The notes beneath the pieces were generated by a model, which did not search any database, was not told the origin of the DNA, and saw only the letters and a list, made by a program, of their open reading frames with translations. Both the position numbers and the translations under genes were made by a program. From Casuarina equisetifolia (taxonomy: Eukaryota; Streptophyta; Magnoliopsida; Fagales; Casuarinaceae): a stretch of 64,000 bases of DNA. The stretch is from contig CM052357.1 of assembly GCA_028551475.1 (NCBI GenBank), positions 10,525,931 to 10,589,930 on the forward strand, read 5' to 3'. This document shows, piece after piece, positions 21,253 through 34,474 of this stretch (within the stretch, counting starts at the first letter, position 1; each line of letters begins with the position of its first letter).

Positions 21253-24200
21253 CTAAAGAGGCCCAGTTCTAAGTGCATTATCTAAATCAGCAATTAAATC
21301 ACTCACATCCTCGATTCCCACTGATATACGGACCAGATCTTCAGTTAAACCTCTGGCCTCGCGCACTTCAGCTGGTATGCTTGCATGGGACATAAAGCAG
21401 GGCATGCTTATGAGGGACTTCACACTACCTGCCAATCAGAAACCATAAAAACAATTGTATAAGGTTCATCATTCTCTCAAAAACTGCTCCAAACTCCACC
21501 ACTCCTACATAGAATACCTTGTGTGGGGTGGACAGAAAAGAATAAGCCATTATTAAATCAATTAACAAAATACAAAATCAACGGGTAAAATTACAATTTA
21601 GGTTCAGCAAAGTATCCTTTCACGAAAAACTCAAAATCAAAATTCCTTGAAGCGGGGGTAGAATAAGAGTGAATGAAGTTTTAGACTTTGGTTTGCTTGA
21701 GCAAGCTACTATTGTGGGAGTCGGGCAAAGTGTCATGCATGTTACTATCATGCTTGTACATTGGCCGTTCATGAGTTGAATGAAGATTTGAGTTTCATAC
21801 AAAAATAACTTGAAAATTAACTCAAAAGCATGGATTAACTGTAAATCACATGTCTTTACAAAAATGTAATTCTTTAACCAAGCTTCAAACCAACCTCAAC
21901 TCTAACTTGACCATTATCAGTTACAACACAAATAATCCATCTCCCTATGGCCAATAAAAGCCTACGACAGGTTGCTCAAGTCAGTTCTATAGTAAATTTT
22001 CTCAAGATCAAGAGAAGTTATTTTTTAAGTAGAAGGCGAGCTAACATTAGATAGTTTTCAAAGGGAAAAATCAACTTAAAAGCAATCATGTTAGCTGATT
22101 TTAGAAAACAAACAAAAATACAGTTATTTTGTAACCAAAGGGAACATTGCTTATTACACATTTTTCCCTGGCATTATTTTTGTTCCATGTTCCACAATCT
22201 AACATCATACTGCGAATAGACACTAGACCAGTACAAATGCAAAGCAGTGTGAATAGGAGTATTGCACAAAGAGGCAGCTGGGGAGATGACAGTCAGTCGT
22301 CTATTTTCTCTAAATAGATGAGAGACATATATGGGCTCTTGCATGAATATAATAATGAAGATGAGAGACGTATGTGGCTTCCTGCGTAAATATATAATCA
22401 AGATGCAGTGATCCTATATTATCATCAATTTTCTGTAACCATCTGATGACACCTGACAACAAATCACGTTTAATAAATTTCCCCCTTTCATGATCCATTT
22501 TTTTCTTTAGGCGGGGAAGGAAGAGTTGGGGGGGAAAGAAAATTACCAAAACTAACAGTAATACTGAAGTATTTGGTACTCTCAACAATATGCTTTGAGA
22601 GTGCTCGTGAGCCTGTTAAAAAGCTAAGCACAGAGCCCGCACCCTTTGCCTGCAAGAGGTGAACATATAACATCAGGCCATTGGGTACGGCAGTATCTAT
22701 CTTATAATTCCACATGATGATAATACCTGAGAGTAATGCAAGTCATGTCCAGGATGATCTGGAAGACCAGCATAGAAAACTTTCTTCACCCGAGGATGGG
22801 ATTTAAGAAATTCAGCAATCTTTTGTGCATTCTCCTGTCAGATGCAAAAGCGGCCATTTTGAACAAGAAAACCCAAATCAAGAGAACACAGAATAGATAA
22901 CCGAAGGCAGCAATGAAAGAAATAATTTCCTACTCAAGAATGATGATAATAAGTTTAGCATTCAGAAATCATGGAAAGTTAGAAGCACAAGGTGGTTAGT
23001 AGTGACTATCTAATCTTTCAAATCAAGAGTCTCACCCTCACCAATGCTATCTTTTCCATTCACCACTCATTTCATCCCAGTATTATCCAAATCTCGGACT
23101 TTGATGTCCATTAATGCTTGCAGAGGTCCAAAAAATCTAAACAAAAAAATCTTTACTCTTGCACTACACCCTTCACTCATTTCACATCAAGACTTGAGTT
23201 TTAACAAAAGATAGCAGCTCTCGGGATCTTTATGTTTTGCTCTCACAATCTATTTACATATACAAAAAGAAGTACAATGTTCTAAATCAAGGACATTTCA
23301 GCACAAAATAACTTGGAGGGACACCTCATAAGGACACTTCACCACCCCCTAGAATAATGACAATTGTCACTTTCCAACTTACACTTCCTTTCAAGCTGGA
23401 GCATAAATGTCACATAATCCCTACTAGGGAATAACAAACTTTAACTGAAACTTTTTAGACAACTGCAAATTCGCCGTTGGGCTAAAACATGACGAAAGTT
23501 TTTAGCGACAAGAATCAGCTTAAATACCATGAAGCCAGTATAAAAACCATCGGTGAAAAATTGTATTAGAGAGCCAAAAAATACAAAATGCCTGTCAAAA
23601 ACTTAATTAAAGCAGCCAAATATCAAGCTAAACCATCCAAAAACCCATGAAATCAATTGAAAAACAAATTTACCCTTCAGCAAAACTATGAAACCAGGCT
23701 ACAAGCATATTGAACTGGCTCAAAAGCCACAAAGCCGTGATCAACAAACCCAATCAACCAAAAGACTCTCATACTCAGCTATGACAATGCTGAACCAGTC
23801 AAACAACACCAACTGGGCCTAAACCAAAATAAAATTTAGTAGATAAACCACTCAAACCAGCCACGAAAGAACAATCAGGTGACATTAATGTGGGCTGAAA
23901 CTCAATGGAAAGCGTGTATAGGGGAAAGTCATCAGAAGACTCAAATACCTACAGAGGCTATCAGCGAATTACCAACTCCAACCAAAACACGCAAGAAAAC
24001 TTCATTACTGGCCAAAACCTAACAGAAAATTTCAATGTCAGACAAAACATGCAGAAAAATGGCAGCACCAGCCAAAACGTCAGACCAAGTCAACTGGATT
24101 TTAGGTTGATCGAGTTAGAACATGATTTATTTGATTTGGTTGGTACAAAGTGATGGATCTACTGTCTTGAGCAGACTATTGAACTAGGCTTGAACTTGCT

Positions 24201-27200
24201 TGGATTGGCCAGAATGGAAAACTAAGAATCAATTAGACCTAGAATTACATCAAACACCAAGCAATCTTTTATTCCAAACAGGAATTGCACACACTTATAA
24301 CCAAACAACAGCCATAATCTTCAAATTGGGTCAGATGTTTGCTGCCAATATCCAGATGCCACTGAAACCACCATAGGAATAGATACCGTGCAAAATAACC
24401 ACCATTAAGGAGATGACAACCACCCAAGTCACCAGCTACCACCTCAATCACTGATTTGACCATTACACACAATCAACGACCATAACCACCACAGAAACAA
24501 ATGGAAACCCTGCAGACAAGGCTAACTAACCCTAATGCGCATAAATGACCAATTAGAGACAATCAAAGACTGGTGCAACATGGGAGATTCCACTAAATAA
24601 CTGATAGATGTTCTCTGGCCTCCACACCCAACTGCCCTAACAAAAAAGGATGACCACCATATTGACAAGGTTAATAGTGACTTTATCTTAACTTGCAACG
24701 ATGACACCACCTGCTGTAGATGTAGAGAAACAAAGCAAAAAAGAGAAGGGAAAAAAGAAGGGATAAATTCTCTAACGAAAGCATTAGGTTCTACTGCCAT
24801 GTCAGAGAGAGTCTCCACCAAATAAGAAGGCTCAGGATCTCTATCCCTAAACTTTACAGCCCACTTATATATATTAAAGACAAAATCTAACACTTGGAAT
24901 ATAGACAATACCATAGAACAAACTCATAGGGACACCTCACATAGGATAACTCATTGGAGACTTGTCCTTTGTCTTGCAAACATTCTACAACATACATCCT
25001 TAATATTATACGGATAAGTTGAAGGCTGTATTGGAATTAGAGATGATTGAGTATTAAACTATATGTTCTTGCATATGGCAACTTGGCATACATTATGGAA
25101 CAGAAAGAGTATAAGATTAAATTTAATGACACTGGGGTCTATTCACATGCCGTAACCAAAAAATCACTTGGAAATTGTAACTGTACTCCAGGTATACTGA
25201 TTATAAGGAATAAAAATTCTTATCCTGATGTATCTTGATATTGTCTACAATTTCAATCAGATAAGGTTCATGTTGGAAATGCAACAAATATAACAACGAA
25301 GAGACAAAAGCTTAACATCGTTCAAGGTCTTCAGAAAGATAAATATAAAAAGGTACATAGAGAAGGTTTGATATGGCACCTGTTGCTTTTCAACTCGTAA
25401 AGCCAGTGTCTTAATTCCTCGTAAACAGATCCAACAGTCAAACGGAGCTAATCCAGAGCCTTCTGCATTTTGTAGGAAATACAAGTCTTTTGCCAAGCTG
25501 TAAAATATCAAAATTGTTTTGTGAAGTTATAGAGAGACATGCAATAAGAATAAAAATCCATAAGAGAAGATTCAAGACAAACATAAAAAGTTAGAAAATA
25601 ACAAGTTATAAGGTATAAAATCATAAGACTAAACAGGGTTACAGATACCAGAACATGGATCATGAGGAGAGCAGAAGAAAGAGTATGTATAATTCAAATT
25701 GGACTCCCCAGCATTTGTGATAATGTGCACAGATACATATACATAACATGACTAGTTTAGGAAGCCGATAGCATATGTTAATATGTCCAGGTTTAAAGTA
25801 CTACGACAAACAATCAGTTGAGGAATACATTTTAGAAGCAAAACTCAAATAATGGTCAACTTTCAAAATTTAGAAGGCAAAGACACAAATTTGAAACTAA
25901 GACCCTTAGATGCTCATATTTCATAATAGTTTATTCCATGTGGTTTGTAATGCATATCCTTGGTTAAAAATCTTTCTCACTCACACACAAACACACACAC
26001 ACGGACATGAACACACATATAAACAGGTCTAGCTCACTCTAACCACCAAGGAAGCATACAATGTCAAACAGACCACAATAAGATAAAAACTACAAGGAAA
26101 AACATTTAAGTCATTTGATGTAACAATCTATAACCAGCAGCTTAATTCTATTTCAAAATTAATCCCAAGTACTAGACAGGAAATAGCCTAAGAACCAAAG
26201 ACTTTGACAAGAAGACTTTCTTCAGTGTCAAAGAATATGATTAACAAATAACTCAAACATGTCGATTCATCCAACCTAGTGCATCATGGAGTTGTATTTT
26301 CTTCTTTCTTTTCTTTTTGGTTTGTTTTTGAACCAAGTGGAACTTGCATAAGACCACTATCACGAAGTGACTCTATAAATTTTGTACTACGAAATTATCC
26401 TTAAGGTTTTCATTCCATGAATACATCGAAACAACCATTCTATTAATTCATCAGCAAAATTAACAGTCAGTTTCAAATGGGCTATCAATTTTCCAACAAA
26501 TGAAACAATTTATAGGGAAGCGAAGGAATAGAAGATTAAAATAGTAGGAAAACAATTCAAAAGATATATACTATAAGTTCAATTAGAAAGCAGTGAGCAA
26601 GATAAAGAACCTTTCCCCTCTCACAGCAAGCACACCCGCCATGAGATCACTATGTCCAGCAATAAATTTTGTTGCCGAGTGCATAACAATGTCTAAGAGG
26701 AAGAAGGACCAGTAATATACATGAGACTCTGAGAAATGTCTGAATTGATAAAATCCAACTTTACATCTATAACACTTTGATAACCTGCTCCGAGTGTCAA
26801 GGGTTGTGACAACACAGGGGACATTATGCTATTATCCACCAAAAGAAGAGCGCCATGATCATGAGCAACTTCTGCTATTTTCTGAAAAGCAAACAAATAA
26901 GTGTGCCCCAAAAAGAAGTTAGGAAGAAGCACCCTTCTATATCGATTATGAATTTGTACCAAAAATCCTAAGCAACAAGATGAAGGAACCAACCATAAAA
27001 ATGAGACATTGGTTCCACAACCACAAAGAATAATCTATCCCTTTTAGTTTTAATGGCCAGACCTGATAACACTGAGTAATAATCTCCAATGCAAATGCTA
27101 CAACACAATCAAGTATAGTAAATAAAAAAATAATTAATGACTACGAAGCCAAAAACAACTGACACTGAAGCACTTTACAAGTTAAACGTGGTTTCCTTGA

Positions 27201-30200
27201 GCTGACTTATAATTATAGCGAACTCTCTAGAGATTTGAGAAAATCTCAGGACTCATATCCACCTTGTAGAAATAACACTTTGTTCATAGCAGTTTCCCTT
27301 TGCTGCTATCCTTTTTTTCTGGATATTCTGTCATCCAACCAAGCTTATTATAATTAATGGCTGAAAGCTACTTCAGATAGAAGTTTGACTTGAAAATAAT
27401 ATATCTTCATAATCTGTAAAGAAACATAAACAATCACGACACTGTATCAGTTCTATAATCGCAAATCTCAAGGAACAGAGAGTTATTTCCACTGATAGTA
27501 GTAAATCTCTTATAGCTGCCCAAACCTTCAGGAGGTGGGGCTAGTTTACTTAATCTTAGAGCTTGAATCTCCAGGCTCAAATTCGTACTATTTCCCAAAA
27601 ACTAAGTGTTAAAGGTTTATATAGAGGAAAAAACAACAGTTTAGTTTACTGTATTTCCTTGACCAATAAAATATCCCAACATGGATTCTGAGAACTCTTA
27701 CTTACCACTAAATATACTACTAATACCAATAACAGCAAAGATTACTCCTATTCTCACTTCCAGCTCCCCATTAATCAATCCATTTTCCTCCAATTCTCTC
27801 TCACTCTCTTTCTAGCAACCCCCCCCCCCCCCCCCCCCACACCCAACCCCAACCCCACCACACAAAAACACCCAACCACAACAACAAAAAAACAACCCCA
27901 CCCTATTCTCTTCCCAGGGCAAAAGAATCATGAGATAAGTCAATTTCTTGGCCTAAAACCCCTGGCTGAAAAGCCTTGGTTAAGGGGAGAAAAAAAAAAA
28001 GGACCATTATGTGAGAACTCTTTCTTTCATGTCTTACCCTTTCCAACCATGAAACTCAATAAATCTCGTAGTCCACACCCCTGACTGCAAAGTCTCTGTT
28101 TAGAATACCCATTTTGGTGAAAATTTATTTTTTAAAAAATATTTGGTGAGAACTTAGGCTATTAAACAGAATAATGAACAATTTTAGGCTTTGTATTGTG
28201 ACAAAACCAGGTTTTTATCAGGTTCCTTGACCTTCATCAGTTTCACAAATCTAAATGTCTATAGTCTATTCTACAGACAGACATGCTTTACCTCTTATTC
28301 TCCAGATCCAAGGGTTAAAAATGGTTATAGGCGATCAATTTATTTATTGCAATTTTAAGTTATCCTTCTTATCCAACAGAATATCAACAGAATATGCATC
28401 CCATTTCCACAACCCACAACATTCTTTACTTTACAACCCCTGGTTCTGAACTCTTAGATACAGAACTTCGAAATCTAGATATCCTAAAACCAAACCATAA
28501 AACAAAATCACAAGACATGGAATAACCAAACACGACATATTCATAACCCAGAAATTCAATCTCGAACACTAGTGCTTTCCTAATATCTAAAACTTAATGC
28601 CATCAAGTATGAAAGCCTCAGTATGTCTTAGAATTTGAGTACAAGTTCAAAGTTTTTTGTGGTGAACCTAACCCAAATTAATGATTGTGTCTTGTATGTT
28701 TAACCCTTATAAGATAGAAATCCATGAACATGGAATCCACGTAGACCTAAAGAAACACAAACCAGCACAAATAAATGCACCATGCATCCTCAGTCTTATC
28801 ATAACCCATCCATTGGCAGTAACTCTAAAACAAAGACTCCATCCAAAGATGATTTCCACGCAAGAGAATGCCACTCCATAACTTGTTCATCTAACCAAGC
28901 AGCGTTATAAGGAAGACATTTGTTTCACATAACTATAAGCCATTGTGCACATATGTTGGCAGATGAAAAGAAAATAACCTATTATCTTTTTGTGCATGTG
29001 CCACAAATAAAGAACAAAATAAAGTACCCAAGAACTGATTTCATAATTTTAGAACAAGACATCATACTCTGATGTCGGAGATTAGCTGTCGAGGGTTGGT
29101 TGGACTCTCTAGCCACACAAGCTTTGTCCTTGGTCCAATGGCAGACACCACTTCATCTAAATCACTTGTATTTACTCGCCTGCACATTGCAACCTTTATA
29201 AAGTTAAAAATAACTTTTAGTCGATCATGAAGAACAAAAGAGCAAGAAATACTAACTTCACCACTACTCCCTTTTTTGGAATTACTTTTGACAGCAATCG
29301 ATCAGAACCACCATATAAGTCATCTCCAGCAACAATTTCCTCACCTAAAATGCACCATTAGCAATTAATAAATACAATATTTTAAGAAATTTTGAACAAT
29401 TTGCAGTCAGCAACCAACAGAAAAATCAAACGAACATTTTCTTTATTGCCCAATGAGTTAGTCCATACAAGGTGTAGCGCAAGACATAAAACATGCACAG
29501 AAATCAGATTTTTGGATATCCAAAGGATACTGGCAAATATGATTGCGCTCAATATTCCTTTAAAATTCATGCATAACTGAAACTCAAGAAATATGAATAT
29601 AAGAAGCAAATGTCAGTGAGAAAAACCTGTTTCAACAAGATGAGAAACAGCAGCCAAAGCAGCCATTCCACTCGTGAAGCAAAATGCTCGATCTGCTTTA
29701 TCAAGCTTCGCCAGGAGGCTAGGAATACAGAAGTAAAGCACATTAGGAGCAGAAAAAAGAAAAAAGACCAAAAAAGATCCTAAAGTTTTGACAAAGCTGT
29801 TCCAACTGTGGTTTTACCCAAGCAAAAAGTCTCACCTCTCTAGGGCATCTCGTGTAGGATTCCCACTCCTTGTATAGTCATAGGGACCATTTTCTGTAGC
29901 TGAAGGCTATATAACATAGTATTAAGGAGAATTCTTAATGCACAAATATATACAGAGAATTCAGACAATTAAGGCTGCAGCATGTAGACAAATACTTAAG
30001 ATTTTCATGCTCAATGAGCACACAAACCCATAAGAAGTATAGACATCCAGAATCCAGATGGTTTAGAATTCCTTGTTTTATGCATTCTATCCATTCAAAA
30101 GCACATTCCTTGTGGAAGCATATATGGGCATGCATGTGTGTTCGTGTTTGAGTTTATGTTGTGTGGCATGATAATTGTAGTTACTGCCAAGTGTGAACCA

Positions 30201-31550
30201 TACCAGTCTTTAAACAGTCCACCTAAAGAGTAGTTTTTGTGATTTAAAATTCTACTCCAGATAAACTAGGGGAAAAGGAGATTTTTAAATTGGGGGGCGG
30301 TTTTGACAACAATTGATATGAATATATAAATTTCAATTGGGATTGAACAAGGAAAAGTAGCAGCAAAAGAAAAACTAAATCACATTGCCAAGAAATTTAT
30401 GGAAAGTGTCATAAAGATTGAAAAAGGAAGAATTAAAATATCTTACTCGGAACTCCTTAAGATGAACAACAATAACAAAGTGAAGAGGACAAACTAGACA
30501 CATCAAGGAGACAACTAGATTGAAGAAGACCAAACATCATCCATGACCTTCCTTAGTAATTAAATAAAGTTCCTCGCTTTTCCTCTTTTTTTCCCCCAAC
30601 CCAATAAAGCCCACGACTTGCTGTAATTTCACAAACTTGCTCTCTCAAAATAATTACACAGAGACTAATGCAAAAGATTCAGTCCATAGTTGTCAGTTTA
30701 TAAGCATAAATTAGGGTATATAATCATGATCCTGAACCACATTTAACTTCAAGAAAGTATAGAACCCATTTTCCTTTCTCCTGAATGGTAAAAGAGAGAA
30801 AATTGATTGAGAACTCCTCAAGTATTACCTGCTTAAAAGTAGCTGTTTGGTAAAGCGGTGTGCTGATTGCTTCATAAGGATCAAACTTATTCTCAAAATT
30901 CAGCACCATTGTCGAAATACTTGGGTCCTTCACCTGCACTTCTGCAACCAACGAGACAAAAGACCAACCACCAATATAATGAAAACCAAATATTTTGATA
31001 GCATCGAGCAAATAGCGTTTTTGAAGCATCACTACAACAACCACGCGAACCATTTAAGCACTCTGCTACACTATCAACCAATGCTGATGTTCTGACATCC
31101 ATTTCTCTGTCCATTGCACAAAACAGTTTGAATGACCTCCCAAGCAACCGGTTCCCCTTGAAAGTTGCTAACTTGTTGAACCCAAAACCGCCCAAAAATG
31201 TCCTTGTCGTTAAACCCTGACAAACACCAATCAGAATTAGAATCAAATGAGTTTGTGATCAAGTTTTACTCCACTTACACAACAAAACAACAAAACCTGG
31301 ACTCCATCATCTTTTGCTTTGTTATTCTCCTACATTTTCTCCTCAACCAGAGGTTAGGCCAGATGATCCAAGTATATGAAGAACAAGACTTAAACCAAAA
31401 TTTCATGGCTTACCAAGAAAGTAGGCGGATCTATAAAAATAAAAAAGTTTGGATTGCAATTTAGGAAAGTGTTAAGACCCTTACGCGGTCACTGAGATCA
31501 GTGGTAGAGGAAAAGAAAGGCCTGAGAGAACTTGAAGACATGCAGGCCAT
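21253..31550 (-). CDS. CBL: Cystathionine beta-lyase, plastid precursor, 13 exons, 466 aa
   Basis: Exons (high to low): 31,485-31,550; 31,042-31,216; 30,829-30,941; 29,836-29,906; 29,627-29,718; 29,257-29,344; 29,068-29,179; 26,785-26,881; 26,611-26,692; 25,380-25,497; 22,727-22,834; 22,547-22,649; 21,253-21,428. The sum is 1,401 bp with all phases kept. The enzyme cleaves cystathionine to homocysteine, pyruvate and ammonia, the penultimate step of methionine synthesis, in plastids. Visible motifs are [32 protein letters not shown], the PLP pocket VDNSIMSPV, and the PLP-binding Lys in [12 protein letters not shown] (about residue 280). The first roughly 70 residues are Ser/Thr/Arg-rich and read as a transit peptide ([15 protein letters not shown]). 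The C-terminus has [11 protein letters not shown]. Length fits the Arabidopsis enzyme (about 464 aa). Introns are unusually long: introns 7 and 10 exceed 2 kb each. The TAG stop follows RTGPL. Confidence 0.96.
22835..25379 (-). mobile_element. Possible Ty1/copia-like LTR remnant inside CBL intron 10
   Basis: On the minus strand near 23,380 the sequence CCAGCTTGAAAGGAAGTG resembles the polypurine tract that precedes copia 3' LTRs. Segments near 24,930 and 23,320 share a GAGGTGTCCCT block like paired LTR parts. The interior (about 23,590-24,080) is a degenerate A/C-rich repeat of AAACCAGC-like units. No gag, protease or RT could be read. The open frames at 23,905-24,153 and 24,522-24,914 are probably not genes. 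The whole interval is the intron; element borders are not resolved. Confidence 0.3.
25981..26015. repeat. CA microsatellite in CBL intron 9
   Basis: An imperfect (CA)n run interrupted by a few other bases, within the intron between exons 9 and 10. Confidence 0.85.
27819..27838. repeat. C20 homopolymer in CBL intron 7
   Basis: Twenty consecutive C residues followed by a C/A-rich stretch (CACACCCAACCCC and similar) to about 27,900. On the coding strand of CBL it is a G20 tract. Confidence 0.95.
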
Positions 31551-32849
31551 GGTTAAAAGTTATGAAGAGCTGGAGTTATGGGGCTTTGGCTGTTGTTGGC
31601 AGTCCTCTTCGACGAGTGTGAGCGAGAGAATTTGTTACAAAGACGCCATTTTCCATTGAAGGCAATTATATTTGGTTTTCCGGTTGGGGGAATGGCTCAT
31701 GTTTTCGGCTTTACCGGTGACGCGTGGTGCATTGGGTAGAATTTTAAGGGTTTTGTCAGGGTCTAATTGGAGGGCCAAAGCAGTACATTCAAAGTATATA
31801 TTCAAGGGTTAAAATGAAACTCTTATATCATATTCATTTGATGTTTTTATAGAATATTTGTAGAATTTGAATTACAAAATATAGAGCCTTCGAACTTCAC
31901 GTTGAAGGTATTGATTTTATGTTTTTTTAAAACATAAAAAGCGTTAAATTTGTTGTTATAAAACTAGTTTTAGAAAAAAAATTACAATGTAAACACTTGT
32001 TTGGAGGCTAGAGAGAACACAAAATCAAAATTGGACAATCTTTTATCACTAATTGATCCAATTATAAGCCTTAATGAATCATTTTGAATTTTTTTCTAAT
32101 GTAGTGGTGATAGAAGTTCTTTGAAACAATTCTTTTGGTCATCAATACATTTCATTTTGATTATTTAAATTCCTATTTTATGGTTAATTTTTACATGAAT
32201 TTGGGGTTCTCCTTACATATTAATAGAGATTATGTCTTTCTTAATACCCATATGGATTCAATTAAATCCGATTCATACAAAAAGTAGCACCATAATATAG
32301 ATGTCTAGGTTCACATTACTATTAGGAGGCATATTGAGGTATAGATGCCAAATCTTACATTCTCATGATGTGAAGTTTAATGTCTAGTTAAATATAGTTG
32401 TTTATTCCCATTTTATGAGTTGGTTTTCTATGTAATATCTATGTAATACAATCTCAAATAATGATTTTGTCCCTAACAAATGCAATTGGTGGAAAATCTA
32501 ATTGATGTTATTATTTTAGGATTTTGTTGTAGTTTTTTTATAAATCATATTTTAGCTTGTTCAATTTAAAAGTTAGGTTTATGAGTTTAGAGAACATTTT
32601 TTAATATTTAAGCATGATATTATTTTAATTAATTGCAAAAAGTTGAGGTTTGTAAAAAAGGTTTCATGATATGTAGAGTTTAAATCTGGCCGTTGATTGA
32701 AGTCTTTTGTTTATCCATGTACGACTAGGGCAAAGAGAGGAAGGAGATTATAAGTCAGTACGTAGATAGCTTGTTATTCAAGTTTCTGAAAGTCTCTACT
32801 TTTCCCTACTCTTCTCCTGTTCTCGATTAACTCTGAATTTGACTCATCA
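31551..32849. promoter_or_regulatory. Shared divergent upstream region of CBL and the RING-H2 gene
   Basis: The 1.3 kb between the two divergent start codons holds no gene. It is AT-rich (31,800-32,700) with no protein-coding look. I could not identify individual promoter elements with confidence. Confidence 0.5.
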
Positions 32850-33728
32850 ATGGCACAAGTCTTGGCCCGGTTGTACTATCAGTTCCCTATAATGGAAATC
32901 GGCGAAGAAGCTATGGGCACGCTCAGTGTTCGCTTCCGCTCTCATTACCCGAAGCGGACTTCCAATGGGGTCGAAGTCCTTCCTCAGAGCATGAACCCTT
33001 CGTGGACTTCTTTGGGCCTCGTCTTTCCTAACGAGTTGCTTCTCCGCCCAGAAATTATCCGAGACCGCCTTCCCAACAATTTCTCGATCCTCGGACTCGA
33101 TATCGATCCCGAGCATCTCGACGACGTGGCCCACGACGTCGCCGCGTCCTATGCGTCGGCTCTAGGCTCTCGGCCTCCCGCTGCGAAGGGCTATTTCGTG
33201 AGGGTTGACATGGAATGCTGTCATCTCATACAGGTTGACGAAGAAAGCTACGATCTTGAAACCCGATTCGCAAAGTTGGACTCTGTCAAGGTTTCGGACG
33301 CCATGGATTCAGCAGCAATGGCAGATGTTCTTGAAAGGGGATTCGCATACTTGGAATCCGTCTTGGATTCTGTCCTGGATCCGGACGGCATCGATTCGGC
33401 ACCGGTGGGAAATTTTCTTGAGAGCGTAGTCGCAAACTTGAATTCTGCCCGGGTTCCGGACCCTACGGAATGGGAACCGAGGGTAGGTGGCACGGGTGCA
33501 TCAAGAAAAATGATCGCGAAGCTGATCAAGAATGGAGGCTGTGTCACCGGCGAGACGGATCAAAAACTGGGCACATGCCCTGTTTGTTTAGAAGAGCTTT
33601 CATCGTCGGCAGGGACTCAGCTTCTCCGGACGGATTGTGCTCATATTTTTCACCGACCTTGTCTTCTTCAATGGTTGGAGAAGCGGATCACATGTCCCTA
33701 CTGCCGCAGGCGACTGGATTACCAATGA
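32850..33728 (+). CDS. RING-H2 finger protein, probable E3 ubiquitin ligase, intronless, 292 aa
   Basis: The C-terminal 50 residues form a canonical RING-H2 finger: Cys243, Cys246, Cys263, His265, His268, Cys271, Cys282, Cys285 (C-x2-C-x16-C-x-H-x2-H-x2-C-x10-C-x2-C), with the Trp of the E2-contact helix in LLQWLEKR. Such fingers recruit ubiquitin-charged E2 enzymes; the target is unknown. The N-terminal 240 residues have no domain I recognise and no signal peptide or membrane span, so a soluble protein is inferred. Residues about 139-205 are three imperfect tandem repeats (see the separate entry). The gene is clearly richer in GC than its flanks. A single ATG opens the frame and the finger ends six residues before the stop. 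Confidence 0.9.
   Translation: MAQVLARLYYQFPIMEIGEEAMGTLSVRFRSHYPKRTSNGVEVLPQSMNPSWTSLGLVFPNELLLRPEIIRDRLPNNFSILGLDIDPEHLDDVAHDVAASYASALGSRPPAAKGYFVRVDMECCHLIQVDEESYDLETRFAKLDSVKVSDAMDSAAMADVLERGFAYLESVLDSVLDPDGIDSAPVGNFLESVVANLNSARVPDPTEWEPRVGGTGASRKMIAKLIKNGGCVTGETDQKLGTCPVCLEELSSSAGTQLLRTDCAHIFHRPCLLQWLEKRITCPYCRRRLDYQ
33266..33470 (+). repeat. Coding tandem repeats in the RING-H2 gene
   Basis: Three units start at 33,266 (ATTCGCAAAGTTGGACTCTG), 33,341 (ATTCGCATACTTGGAATCCG) and 33,427 (AGTCGCAAACTTGAATTCTG). The spacings are 75 and 86 bp; the third unit is cut short. In protein they read as F/V-A-x-L-(D/E/N)-S-V-type units with VLERG and FLESV ends. In-frame length differences keep the ORF open. 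Confidence 0.8.
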
Positions 33729-34474
33729 TCTTCCGGCCACTTTTCTATATTCTTTTCCTTATACTTCAACAATCTTGATTGTGTATAAGGATTGCCGTAG
33801 TCATTTGCAATGATTTGAGGAATAAAATACACATTTTTTTCTATTTAACTTGTTGTCTTTCTTGCCTTTCGTCCCTATCTCGCTTGTTTACAGCCCCTGT
33901 TGGTCTTTGTTTGCTTTTTTCACATGATGCAACATCTAGGCCCTCCTGGCCCTGCTTTCTCGCCCAGGCCTCAATAGCATTCATATTCCAAACGTTTACT
34001 TCCTTGACTTGACTCTCCCCTTCAACTTTTTGCCCTCCCGCTTGCAGAATGCCACAAAAGACGTGTGAGTAAGGCCCTCATGCTTTGCAGCCCCTAAAGC
34101 ATTTCACATGAACCTAAGCTTTGTAATATTTCAGAAAGTACAAACACAGTAGAGAATTCCCAACAAATGCAAAGGCCAAAGCCTCTCTACTGCTCCAGTC
34201 ATACGAGACTGAGTAGGTGTACTGCTTATGATTTTGTACATTCAACCCAGTTGGGGACTTCGATCAGACACCTGAAAAGCTAAGAAGATTGACTTCTACA
34301 CAACGTTAGGTTTTAAGAATTGGTTAGCAGCATCTGCATAGAGAAAAATAGAGAAAGAAAGGACAAACAGGAATCTTGATACCATGGCAAGTTAGGAAGG
34401 AACCCAACTATGTTTTCGATACCACGCAACACAATCAAGCTCTTGATTGAGCAATTTTTTGCAACCTATACTCA
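33729..34474. other. Intergenic region between RING-H2 and PPR genes
   Basis: Includes the 3' UTR of the RING-H2 gene and the upstream region of the PPR gene. The small frames here have no motifs; nothing else is recognised. Confidence 0.6.

Noticed and set aside
24522-24914. Minus-strand 130-codon frame inside CBL intron 10
   Set aside because: It is hydrophobic and motif-free, and lies in an LTR-like part of an intron; likely chance or LTR sequence.
26693-26992. Minus-strand 99-codon frame starting [10 protein letters not shown]
   Set aside because: It is the true CBL exon 8 ([10 protein letters not shown]...) read together with intron on both sides; only 26,785-26,881 is coding.
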